A stretch of DNA of 64,000 bases, taken from the NCBI GenBank assembly GCA_013399695.1, contig VXAU01004727.1, positions 186,001 to 250,000 of the forward strand, in the 5' to 3' direction. The position numbers were made by a program, and so were the translations under genes. This DNA is from Formicarius rufipectus. Taxonomy: Eukaryota > Chordata > Aves > Passeriformes > Formicariidae. The notes beneath the pieces are model-generated. The model was given only the letters and a program-made list of their open reading frames with translations. It was not told the DNA's origin and ran no database searches. Of this stretch, positions 26,501-37,759 are shown in pieces (the first letter of the stretch is position 1; each line of letters opens with the position of its first letter).

Positions 26501-28820
26501 CTGCAAAGATGCTTTAAATATCTGTTATCTAGGAAAAGATGCTGGGTTTGCTGCTTTGTATTTATGTATGAAATATGTTCTTTGGAAAATGAACAGGCTG
26601 CTGGGTGTGAGGGTGTCCAGCAAATACAGTGCTGAATGCAAAGCCCCTAAAATTATATATTCCCTCCCTGACCTTTCTGGAAATGTTGAATGTGCACGTT
26701 AATCTCTGCATAAATTCACTTGTGTTCCTGAGCTGGCAGGAGGTCCGCTTTCTGGAATGATGGAGTTGTGTCCCAGTTGGGGCTGCATCCCAAGCTAGCA
26801 TATATGCACAATGAAAACAATAGATGTGAAAAATAGCTCTGTCTAATATAAAATACATTCTGGGTTTAAAACTGTACATCAATTGTCAATTAAATGAGTT
26901 CAAACATGCCCCGTTTGTGCCTGTCACCGAGGTCTGTGACAGCCATCACTGTAGTCTGTAATTCTGCCATCACCTTCCTTCATCTGCTTAGTTATTCTAC
27001 CTATTTCTGAATTTTTAATCCTCTTTTTGACAATTCTCAGTTGTTGGGGTTTTTTTTCTGGTGCTTTAATTAGCAGTTTTGCTTCCCGGTGAATTACTTG
27101 CTGACTGAATCGTGCAGCCCTTTGTTTGACAGGAAGGGTGTAAACAAAGAGAATTTTGAGTAACAGTCAAAACTACACCATAAAAACCAACTTCAAGGAT
27201 GAGGTGGGGAAAAAACAAAATAGGAGTTTTAGGTATCATTAGTGCTGCAGGTGGATCCTGTATCAGTAAAAGCAGTGCTGTCATTCACTGTGCAAAGATG
27301 CCATTTCCCCTTCAGTGCTCATGAAATAATCCCTCGTGGGGCTGTCCTGTCAGAGGTGTGTCCCGGGCTGTGCTGCAGGCTGGCAGTGCTGCTGCAGCAT
27401 TCACATCCCCGCAGCAGCACCAGGTGCTGGGACGGCAGGCACAGCAGCCACAGTGAGCACCTCGGGCTGTGCAACAAAGCCCCACTGGCACCACAGCCCT
27501 GGCACTGCAGCTGGAGCTGGGAGGCCACACTGGGAAGTCCCTGTGTGACACCCCAATTTGGGCAGTCCCCCCACATGTCCCACATCACTGTGTTTTCCTT
27601 ACCTTGTCTGATCTTTATTCAAACACCTTGCAGAAACAGCATTTTCAGAGAGCTGTGTGTCTGGGGATTTGGGGATCCTTTAAACATCTGTACAGGTGTT
27701 TGGGTGCTCTTTTCTTCTCTGGAATTTAATTTTCTCTGAAGTTTGATGTGAATTACTTTTAGCATAACTCTACCAATAGATTTATCATCCAGATGATCAA
27801 GTCTAATTGTGAAATGGTTATTTTCAGGATTATGCCTGTAGTTGTATGGGGATGTGTGAGATGTGCAAACAGAAAATGATCAAAAGTAGAACATGAATTA
27901 TGTAGGATTTTACATGCAAAGTTTATTAATAAGTGAATTTCATGCAAATAGCTTAATTCGATTTAATGTAAAAATACCAGAGGTAGATTAGATGAGAGAA
28001 AAGAGACTTTTTAAAAAAACATGTTTATAAACTGATCTTGATTTTTTTTTTCCAATGTGAAAAATCACTAAAATAAGAGATTGACTGAGTTATTCACATA
28101 TGTTTGAAGTTAAGTTCACATGTAAGTGTCTCGCTGAACCAGAGGTTAAAAAAAATCCAGTAAAGGCAGTTTTTCAAATTAGAAATTCTTTACACATTAG
28201 AGGCTTAATTAGTCCAAAAGGACTAGAAATAAACTTAGAGCAAGGTATGAAGATGTCAAGTTACAGACCTAATGCCAAGAAATATGATTACATCAAAGTT
28301 CACATTATCTTTGCTAACATATCAAAGTTTTTAAAAGAAAGTATATTTTTTTAAATGGCTAAGATGCTTTTGGAGTTTGATATCTCTTTACACCTTGTTT
28401 TGGACAAGTTGGAGAGAGCATGATGAATATGTTTGCTTTCCAGTGACGACAGAATGATTTCCAATAAAGCTGTTGTTTAAATAAAATGAAAAAGAAATTT
28501 AAAAAATGAAAATCAATGTATTTCTGCGCAGCATTTGCGTTCAAATATTGAAATAATCCATCTGGCAGCTTACCATGTGAGCTTGAAATTAATTGAAAAT
28601 ACTTTTAGGATCCCACATATTTTTCTTGTATAAAGAGAGAACAATGACCAAGTTAAAGAGCACATAAGATACAAAGTACTGACTGATGAGTGGCGTGACT
28701 GCCATCAGCAGCCTGCTGTGTGTGCCCGGCCATACCCTTTGGATGGCTCGGTAGCATGGCGTGGCCATATTGGCCATCGCCGCCTCGGTGTGCCTCACCC
28801 TTGCGTTTCCTCCCTGGCAG
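20519..28820. other. CNTNAP2 intron, mostly unassigned
   Basis: AT-rich intron up to exon A. Apart from the small CR1 remnant at 22.1 kb, GC-rich patches at about 22.50-22.85, 25.60-25.80 and 27.33-27.58 kb remain unassigned. They contain open frames on both strands without recognisable domains, the pattern expected from GC-rich sequence poor in stop codons. The last 120 nt before exon A become CpG-rich. Confidence 0.55.
22130..22195 (-). mobile_element. short CR1 LINE remnant, antisense
   Basis: GATCACCAAGTCCAACCATC preceded by an AGTAGAATCC-like tail is the reverse complement of a CR1 3' end. Only about 65 bp can be recognised. Confidence 0.6.
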
Positions 28821-28977
28821 AGGGCTCCCCGTACACCTGGTGGCTCGGCAAGGCCAACGAGAAGCACTTCTACTGGGGCGGGTCGGGCCCGGGCATCCAG
28901 AAATGCGCCTGCGGCATCGAGCGCAACTGCAGCGACCCCCGGCACTTCTGCAACTGCGACGCCGACCAGCGCCAGTG
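28821..28977 (+). CDS. CNTNAP2: CNTNAP2 internal coding exon A (fibrinogen-like region)
   Basis: This is an internal exon of contactin-associated protein-like 2 (Caspr2), a neuronal type I membrane protein that clusters potassium channels at juxtaparanodes and acts in cell adhesion. It encodes about 52 residues, including TWWLGKANEKHFYWGGSGPG and then QKCACGIERNC and FCNCDADQRQW. The run GPGIQKCACGIERNC is specific to CNTNAP2; paralogues have forms such as QQCECGL. Five cysteines and an NCS N-glycosylation sequon are visible, as expected for the extracellular fibrinogen-like domain, at roughly residue 700-750 of about 1330. The acceptor is a pyrimidine-rich tract ending CTCCCTGGCAG at 28820, and the donor GTGAGTG starts at 28978. 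The exon starts in phase 1 and ends in phase 2, splitting a Trp codon as TG|G. The reading frame meets TGA directly after the donor. The exon is far more GC-rich than the flanking intron. Gene identity comes from protein similarity recalled without a search; the exon number (near 14 of 24 in mammals) is unverified. Confidence 0.95.
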
Positions 28978-29555
28978 GTGAGTGCCGTGGGCTGTGTGCC
29001 CACTGCCTGCCCAGGGCCCCTTGCTTGGCAAATACTGTGTTTGTGAGCCCTCCTGCGACGCATCTACCCATGTCTTCTTCCCGGTGTTTATTCGTGCTGT
29101 CTGTGCCTGTCAAATATAAGCAGTGTATTCATGTTTGCAAGCCCACTAAGCTATTGAGAAGAATGCTAACATTGCAAAGGCAAGCCCTCATAGCAAAGGA
29201 CAGCGTCTTGGCTGCCCAGGCAGCTTTGTCTCCGTCAGATTTAGTTATGTTACAGTGCAGTATTGATTTCATCTCTGCGACTTCATCTTTTTTCCCACAG
29301 AATTTCTCCTTTTTATGGTATTGTTGCTGCATTTGAATGTGAGAGAGATGAATTGAAATCGCTGATCTAATGCCTCTCACCCTCACTGTCCATTTTCTAT
29401 GAGACAAATGTGTTAAGAACTAGACCCAACGTGTATTATAGAACAAGACTCTTTATTTGAGATGGACTTTGCTTGAGGTAATTGAGTATCATTGTCCTCT
29501 TGAGCTGAGAATACAAAACATTACCCAGTTTGGGTGAGACACAGAGTTAGTTCTG
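28978..29555. other. CNTNAP2 intron between exon A and LINE
   Basis: Start of the 24-kb intron, beginning with the donor GTGAGTG. It is GC-rich for about 100 nt and then AT-rich. An open frame continues on the + strand in another register (28761-29336), but it is explained by the GC-rich exon. No other feature is seen. Confidence 0.6.
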
Positions 29556-29569
29556 GTTTCCCCTCTAAT
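29556..29569. repeat. target-site duplication, left copy
   Basis: GTTTCCCCTCTAAT, identical to 30257-30270, at the 3' end of the antisense LINE. Confidence 0.85.
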
Positions 29570-30256
29570 CATAGCTAGACTTCGTGAAAGAAGATTTGGG
29601 AGGGTTTTACCCACGCTTGCTGCAAACTCTGATGGCTGATAAGACCAATGCGAGATAGGCAAGTCTGGTTGCAAAAGGCACAGCAGAAAGTCTCCATAGG
29701 TGGTACTATCAGGGCACGGTTCTTTCTGCGGTGTCTTTTCTCCTCCAGACTGATTCTGCATGCAGTTTCAAAGGAGACAGCAGCGTTATAGATTGTGTGT
29801 CTCCACGTCTCCCATTTGGAGGCCGGAGTGGACCACTGATGGTGGTCACTATGGCCAAGGCTGAGGTGTTGTTTCAGGCACTCCTTGTATCTCCTCTTGG
29901 GGCCTCCTCTCTTGCGGCAGCCGGTGGTGAGTTCACCGTAGAGCACAATCTTAGGGAGGGGTGATCCTCCATCCTGGAGACGTGCCCTGCCCAGCGCAGC
30001 TGCGTTCTCAGCAGCACGGCCTCGATACTGGTGACCTCTGCCTGTTCCAGAAGGGACACATTGGTCACATAATCAGAGCAGTGGATGTTTAGGATTGTAC
30101 GGAGGCAGCGCTGGTGGAAGCGTTCAAGGAGACGCAGATGGTAGCGGGAGATGACCCAAGATTCAGACCCATAGAGAAGAGTAGACAGTGCGAGGGCTCT
30201 GCAGACACTGATCTTTGTACTTTCCTTCAGGTGTTTATTGCGCCAGACTCTAATAT
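29570..30256 (-). mobile_element. 5'-truncated non-CR1 LINE (RTE-like), antisense, with 14-bp target duplication
   Basis: On the - strand this encodes the C-terminal part of a non-LTR retrotransposon polymerase protein. Motifs in order are TLLYGSESW, LLERFHQRCLRTIL, a DYVTNVSLLEQAEVTSIEA-like segment, LRWAGHVSRMED, then in another frame LYGELTTG, GGPKRRYKECL and WRHTIYNAA, and a terminal zinc-finger-like FCCAFCNQTCLSRIGLISHQ, with a stop codon at the very end. The two frames meet near 29955-29965, best explained by loss of one base. GTTTCCCCTCTAAT occurs on both sides (29556-29569 and 30257-30270), a convincing target-site duplication. The 5' part of the element, including the endonuclease and polymerase catalytic motifs, is missing. 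The layout differs from CR1; RTE-like is my best placement, and AviRTE of some bird lineages is one possibility that I could not test. Confidence 0.85.
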
Positions 30257-30270
30257 GTTTCCCCTCTAAT
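30257..30270. repeat. target-site duplication, right copy
   Basis: GTTTCCCCTCTAAT, identical to 29556-29569, at the truncated 5' end of the antisense LINE. Confidence 0.85.
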
Positions 30271-30740
30271 ACGTAGTTATCCATTCATCCCAGGTGGAAT
30301 ACTGTCAGGAGAAGGACTGAGGCAGTCCTATCCCAGAGTATTTTACAGCCTGGGAACAGGGGCAGTCTGTTGTGAGGTAATTGATATGGGTTTAAGTATC
30401 TTCAGGCAAAAAAGAGAATTAAACTTACATCTCTGGTATTCCCCACAGACACGAACCGACCACATAAAGCTCATCACCATTTTGGGTGAGGCCCTCTCTG
30501 CAGTCTTAGAACACTTTATATACCTTAAACATTTGTGTCTCTTTTCTCACAACATGCAGCATCAAATGTGTACATGCCATGCAATGTTCAGTGACCAATT
30601 GGAACCATGCTTTATGCACACTTCTCTCATTAATAATAGTCTGTGGGTAACTGAATTAGTAGTGGCTCATGGATATAGGGCTACAGAACTGTAGTGGCAT
30701 GTCATGGACTGGGGAAATGAAAGGAGGGAGTGGGGATAAC

Positions 30741-31316
30741 AGAACCACAGCGTAGCTGTGCACGGAAGAGACCTCAGAGTTCCTCCAGTCCAACCCCTCT
30801 GCTCCAGCAGGGCCACCTCGAAACAGTTGCCCAGGGCTTTATCCAGCTATTTCTCTAATATATTCAAGGAAGGAGACTCTGCAGCTTGCCTGTGCTCAGT
30901 CCTGGCACTGGGTGCCACTGGAAAGGGTCTGGTTCCAGCCTCTGTGCATGCCCCGGGAGTGGCCTCAGCAGTGCTGGGCACAGAAGGGTGGCCTCCCTCG
31001 ACCTGCTGGCAATACTTTGCCTAAAGCACCCTATTGTCCTCCTTGGCCTCCAGCACACCCCGGTGGCTCCTGCTCAGCCTGGTGTCCCCCAGCTCCCTCA
31101 GGGCCTTTCCTGCCAGGCTGCTTCCCAGCTGGGCAGCTCCCAGCACGGACTGGTGCCTGGGCTGGCTCTTCCCCAGGTGCAAGGCTTTGCACTCCTGCCT
31201 GTTGAACCTCATGGAGCTTCTGGTAACCCCTTTCTTCAGCCTGCAGAGATCCCTTTGCGTGGCAGCTTGGCCCTCTGGCACACCAGCCACTGCTCCCAGT
31301 TTGATCTGCAGGAAAC
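30741..31316 (-). mobile_element. CR1 LINE fragment, antisense, with polymerase C-terminal remnant
   Basis: On the + strand it starts as a reversed CR1 3' end (AGAACCACAG, then GACCTC and CAGTCCAACCCCTCTGCTCC). On the - strand it contains a recognisable relic of the CR1 ORF2 C-terminus: a MRFNRQECKALHLGKSQPR-like segment followed by LGDTRLSRSHRGVLEAKEDN. Frames are interrupted and the 5' part is absent. It lies antisense to CNTNAP2, about 470 bp beyond the non-CR1 LINE. Boundaries are approximate. Confidence 0.85.
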
Positions 31317-32349
31317 AAGTATGAAAAGTACAAAATTAGTAATAGAAATTAGTAATAAATCTTCCAGGCCCTGAAAAAATTATAGATTATGGTGTGGAAA
31401 ATCAAGTATTGCCACAGCTGTTGCCACCCTAAGCTTTGGCATTGGTAGGATGGTGTGCTGTGAGCTGTGATACAGGGTGAATTATACAGCCCCCCAGAGA
31501 CAGGGAAGCCACCGTGAGGGACAGGGCAATCACACACACTGCCAAACTGCAGAGACAGAGCTGGGCATGGAGTGAAGGGCACAAGGCCAGGGGACTCCAA
31601 CTCAACCACAGGCACTGGAGCAGTGTAGCAGGAGGGAAGGGGGTTCAGTTCTGTGTCAAAATGGTAAGAAAAAGGGAAGATACTGTAATAAAAATTACAA
31701 TAATGGTAGAATTAGGAGCACTTATGGTTTTCATTGCTTGGGGCGCTGGATGTGTATCCATGAATAATAGTCTGTGCAACATATGTTGTGTGTTAGCTTT
31801 CACACCATGGGAAATGTGTGAGGGAAACAGCAATGACTTTTGATTTCTTCTTGGAGATTCTCAGAGTCACAGATGACAATTTAATAAGCAGTGTTCATTA
31901 AGTAATCTTTTTCTGTATCTCTACACCCACTATATACACTAAGATTATGTGTATTCTGCTAATTAATGGATTCATAGAGTTTTGAGATTGAAGTCTAAAA
32001 TAGGATTATCATACAAGATATACAACTGTTTAGTCAGAATCCATACAAGAATACATTTGTAGAGTATTTCTCTAGATGCATATCAGAATTTTTTCAGGAC
32101 AACTACTGTCTATAATAGGACTATTTATGAAAAGTAATTGTACAACTGGATATTATGTTCTAATCTTTGGTGTGTGTGTGTAAATCACAGGAAGAAATGA
32201 AAGCCTTATTGGTCTTTAAGAGCATTTTGTTCAAGATTCATATTTTCGGTTTGTCTTTGGCAGAATCTAGTCCTTCCCATAGCCATACCTTTTGGGTTTG
32301 GGAGCTATTTTGAAGAGTCCTAGTTAGGAATTTTATCTAGCCAGGCTGA

Positions 32350-32395
32350 CCAATATCTAAAAAGAAAATGAGCCAATATCTAAAAAGCAAAATGA
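32350..32395. repeat. 23-bp tandem duplication, two copies
   Basis: CCAATATCTAAAAAG starts at 32350 and again at 32373. The second copy differs by one base where AAAATGAG becomes CAAAATGA. Confidence 0.8.
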
Positions 32396-35300
32396 CCTGG
32401 GCTGAGAGGCCAGGCGGGACTTGGGCAGCAATTGCATGTCCTGTCCACAGCTGGGAGTGCTGCCTTTGACTGGGCTATGTCCACAGGGATGTTCTGCTGC
32501 AGCCCAGGGACTGTGGGTAAAGTTGTTTGGGGGCTGCAGGTAGGGGAAACCGTGGGGAGAGTCAGTGGCCAGAACAACAAATCAGAACATGTAAGGAAGT
32601 GAAATGGGAAAAGAAATCTGCTGTGGGGGAACTGTGAGAATGAAAGGTGAAGAAGAGTGAGATTCAGGAGAGAGCTTCTTAAAGGAGATTGGAGAGCCAC
32701 TGAGAAGTGGGTCAGGCTGAATCAGAACAGTGTAATGTAAGTAGAATATTGTCCACATTTTTTTATTGTAGATGCTAGAAATTGTGTTAGAAATGAAGAA
32801 AGGAATTACAGTTTGATGAATGGTCTCATAGCAGAGTCAGGAGAATGCTCCCCTGGAGAACTGGATTCTAACCCTGCCTCTGGAAACGCATTCCTGCGTG
32901 ATGCCTCCAAAGCTTCATAAGCCATTTCTTCACAGAACAATCATTAGTTTGGTCCTAATTTTCTGGATACCTAACTGGAAATCCAGAGGTCCACTTTGTG
33001 GAAATCAGCTGCAGTAAGACATGGGGAATCACTCTCTGAATGTATCTAATCCTGCCCTTCAAAGAAAAAAAAAGAAAGTAGGAAAAAAGCCTGTAGGAAT
33101 ATCAAATTGAGCACTAAGTATGTATTTTCAGCATCAACATCCAGTCTGTGGAATGGGAATTATGCCAGACACTGGCTGATGGAGGTGTTGCAAGGATAGG
33201 TAGATTTATGAAGCAATCATCTGCTGTACTAATGAGCACTATAAAAAATCCAGTGAGAAAATGCAGGCTTTATAAAAAGATTTGAAATAACATATTAGAC
33301 ATAAAATGGGGCCTACATATTGAAGCATGGACTAAATGTGGAGAGTGAGGAGTGTTTTACTGAGAATTGTGTGCCTCCTGTACTGAACAAGGCAGAAACT
33401 CTCTGGAATAAGTGACAACCAGTGACCACTCAAGGACTATATTATGGTGATAAGTGCAGGGGGCAAAATTAAAGCTTTTTAGGCAGCCTAATGTGTTTGG
33501 TTTGATTTGGATTTTTTTAGCCAGGTAGGTGAGTAATTCCGTGTAAGTGCAGAACCAGCTGTGTTACTCGTGGGCTCAGTGACAGTGTCACCTCCCCCAG
33601 GCACTGGCAGGCACAACAGGCTTGACAAACCCTACATCTGGATGGTTGCTCTATTAATGCTCTTCCAGCATTTCACTGAGCAGCTTTACACTTCTCTATT
33701 TGAATAAAATAGTTGTAGAGCTATTTAGCACATGCCTAATGTGTTGATTATCGTGCCTGCATGTTAAATAAGCCAAATGGTAGATGTTGCCAGTGAATTT
33801 AAATACATAGTTTAAATTTATGTGTATTTGCACATATCATCTAAAATAGAACCTTATTCTTAAGAGAAACCCATGTTGTTGCTGCAATGTAAGTATTAAG
33901 TAATCATTTTTGTCATGATAAAGAAACAAAAACACAGGTGGGAAGAGCTTCACCCAGAGTAATCCTACCAAAATGATGCTCAGTCCCAAATTATCCTTGA
34001 CTTGTGTTCAAAATGAAATTAATTCAGAGTTAAATGATTCAGAATATATTAAAAAGTTAGTTTTGCTTGCTAACAAAGATCATTTTTTTAAAAGTGTGTG
34101 GTTGACATTCAAAGTCAGATTGCCTCAATCTTGAGAGGATAAACTCTGCTAAGATAGCTGTTATTAGTAGCAAGGATTTCTCTGGGTTGCTGTTAAACAA
34201 AATCATAGTCAAATGAGTAATTTTAGGTCAAATGTAAGGCTTTTTGAAAAGAAAAAAAAAAGTCTTATTTGAATAAAACCATTATTATTACAATATAAGC
34301 AGTTCCTTAAAACAATGGCTGGCATTGTAGAGGTAAGCACACTGCACCAAGGAAGTAGAAAATGTAAAGAGCTGCAAAGCAGTTTTGATTCCTCCTGTCC
34401 TTTGACCATAAAGTTATGGTCAACGTTTGTAGCACAAGCTCCTTACCTACACAGCAATCACAGTAAGTCAGAAGACATAATTCAGTGCTGTCTGAGGATT
34501 TGCTCAGAAAAGGTGACATAAGAAACGTTTTCGTTTAGCACTTCCTGATGTGAATGCACTTCAGGTTACAAGGCTGGGCATGGACTTCACTGCTGGCTGT
34601 CGATGTGGTGGCTAATCCTTCAAGAACTGTTTGATGGCCCTGAAGATGTTAAAAAGGATTAAGGAGAACTGACATGTAACAGTGGTTTGGAAAAATGAGA
34701 AAATGAGCAATAAAAGCAGGAGGAGGAAGCTCCATTTTCTTGTCTATACTCTGTCACAGTTTGGATGTGAAAGCTTTGCAGTGCCTGCAAAATTGCTTTG
34801 TTTTTGTGAGGTGTTTCCTAGAACGTTCTGCAGGATGCATCCCCCTTCCCAAGTCCTGGGAACTGATGACTAAACAGAGCTCAGAAGGACATGACTTGTT
34901 CATCTGACAGGAACTTGGGTGGCTCTGGAAATGCTGGCCTGGGGCTGTAGCAGCGACAGGGAGGTCACTTGGAGCCAGATACAACAGGATGTTAGAGGCT
35001 CCTGGAGCAACAGGCAGACACCAAGGGTTTAGTATGCCCTAATTCTCATGAAACTCAGGGGTATTTCAGTTGCTGGGTCCCTTGGGCACTCCTGGAGCCC
35101 AGCTGTGCTTTGCCCTGGTGAGCAGCAGCACTGTGGGTGCAGAGCTGGCCGGGTGCTGGCACGGCGTGTCGAGTGCTGCCAGTGCTCTCCATGGCTCTTC
35201 CCCAGCACTCTGCCATCGAGGCAGCACCTGGGCTTCCCCCAGAGGTGTTCCGTGGTCAGTAGGGCTGCCTTAGGCATTCTCTCTGAAGAACAAAACCCCA

Positions 35301-37732
35301 AACCAAACAGAACTTACTGTTGTCTCTGCTTGACCACATCTGGTTTAAATGTAGTCACTGTTTGTAGCATCGTGTAGGGAAATCTTAAAGATGCAAAAGG
35401 GATCAAATATCAATATACCTAAATGAACGTGAAGGACTATAAAAGTTGTACTGAGGAACATAAATGACTAGAAACACTCTGTATATACATATACATGAAA
35501 AATTTCCAGTTCAACCAGACAGGTTGACAGCATTCAGAAATCAAGTACTTGTATAGGGCAAACATATATTTAACCAGTAAGTTGCAAAGCAGACATTTTT
35601 GCTAAAATACAAAGACCTGTATTTAACAAGAAAGTATCCTGGTATGCATTATATGAAATCGGAAAAGAAAAAAAATGACATAAAATTATCTAGTAAGATT
35701 TGTGATATCCTGCTGTTTCGCTTCACATCTCATGAAGATGATGAACCACAATTTCAAAAAATTGAGGAAATTTTGTAGAACTACTCTACACTGCTTTGGA
35801 AACCGTAATTCACAGAGCTTGAAGGCCATCTTTGAAATGACAGACCAGAAAACACAATTAGCAATTGTGTTTCATGTTGTGTTTGTGTGCAGTCATTACA
35901 TCTCTTAATGGGATAGAAGTTGAAATATCAAAATTTATCTTTTTTAGTTATGCTTAAGGAGTAAATTGGTTTTGTGGATGAAGGTGGGGAAACTAAGCTA
36001 ACAAATTGCAGTGTTTCCCATGGTTGTTTTTCTTGTACTCTTACAAATCCATGTACCTTCTGTAGGTTTTTTCAGGGTTATTCTGCAGAGTTCCTTTGTA
36101 GGTTGACATTGGCAGCGAATGTTAATATATTTCCAGTCAATCAAAATTCAGCACTGTGACAGTATGTAATGGCACAGAATCAAAATCTGCATGAAGAGGG
36201 ACACTAAAGACAGAAAGTCAAGAATCCAAACCTTGGGAAATGTTAGATTTAATACAGGTGGTAGTGCTTATTTTCCAAATGCTTGGTAGATTTGAGCTGA
36301 CACTTTCACCAGCAGGAAAGCAGATGGCCAGGAGCCAGGAAGGTCATTCCTTCCAGTTACAGTTTGGCCATTAAAAGTACTCCAGTAGGAAAAAGGATCA
36401 AGGGACTGGGTATTAAAGAGGCTGCTGTCTGTTCTGTGCTTCTCAGCTGTGCCCATCAGCTGTGCCATCAGATGTAGCAGCTTGCATGCCAAAAAACACA
36501 AACCTTCCCATGCAGGGAATTCTGTCCTCTCATTTTTGTAACCTCTTGTGTAATTCCTCTTACAGAAACTGTGTATACCTTGTGTTTGTCCATTAGGCAT
36601 TCCTCTTTTTTGTGTCTTCCACAAGAAAAGGCTGAGTTTGTTACTGGTAACAACAGATTGAAAGTTTGGGGGATGGAAGGCAAAAAGTGGAGCACTTGGC
36701 CATGCTACACTGTGTTGTTGGGCAGCACCATTCAAATGCTCCTTTATCTGTACCCTGATGCCACCACAGACCAGGGCTCTGCTAAACAAGGCAGTCTACA
36801 AAGGCTAAAGGGTTGGTTTTTGCTTAATGCTGTACATTTACTACCATCAACATGTACAGAAGACTAATTTGAGCTATCTAGAAGTTAAGAGCAGATGAAG
36901 GGCATAGCATCTCTTGCACAGTAAGTGTTGAGGCTACTGCTTTTATGTAGGCTTTGAAGGACAGTACCTGCTACCTGGAGCTGCCCTAATGTTTGTGTTG
37001 CATTTCCAATGAGCTGGCAGCTCTAGATCTATGCAAAGCCTGGATCACCTCGACTGGTCCTGCCCCTCTAGAGATGGTCCATACGAGTACAGCCATGTGT
37101 GTGTGCAGCTCATGGCAACTTGCAGATTTGCAGCCTGATGGGCTGCAAGTTGATGGGATCAGGAGTTTCAAGATTCAATGAATCATGAAACTGATTCATA
37201 GAAATAAATCATGAGACATGCAAATTTGACTTGAGTTTTCTCTCTCTTCCCCCCTGTATTATTCACCTTAGGGACTTGATCCTGGCCTTGTTTATAACAA
37301 GCTGATGCCACCTGGAGTTTAGCTGTCACCCCACTCACTGACAGTAAAGGAAGCATTTCCCTTAATGCTCGTGGCTCACTGCTCTGACCAAACACCTGAG
37401 GAAAGAAGTCTTCACTTTGTCCAAAACTGAAAATGTGGGAAATGTGGATGTGACATGACACGACTCTCTGGCAATATGCCTTGTCTTTGTTAAAATGCCT
37501 CCTTCTTACTCAGGGTTATTTATTCAGTCCTGTGCACTGACTGTGTAGCTGCCATGCTTTTAACTCGTGCAATCAGTACAAAACTAGGATAGCTGAGCAA
37601 AAGGGAACTGCAATCTGTGCTGCTTCATGCACCTGGAGCAGAGTCCTTTAGCTGGCTATAAATGTGAAATGGTCAAGCTCTAGCAACCTGGTAAGGGAGA
37701 GGATGATTCCCATCTGACTTCAGGTTCATTCA

Positions 37733-37759
37733 TCATTCATTGCTGGCAGTAATGAATGA
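37733..37759. repeat. 9-bp perfect inverted repeat
   Basis: TCATTCATT (37733-37741) and AATGAATGA (37751-37759) flank a 9-nt spacer. Confidence 0.7.

Noticed and set aside
27242..27739. 165-codon open frame on the + strand with several overlapping frames on both strands
   Set aside because: It lies in a GC-rich patch where stop codons are rare, and the translation is low-complexity in Ser, Cys and His without a domain.
28761..29336. 191-codon open frame overlapping exon A in another register
   Set aside because: It is a shadow of the GC-rich coding exon: the register differs from the CNTNAP2 frame and it has Ala/Thr/Ser-rich low-complexity content.
36268..36789. 173-codon open frame on the - strand
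   Set aside because: No recognisable domain, overlapping open frames in other registers, no splice or promoter context; taken as chance.
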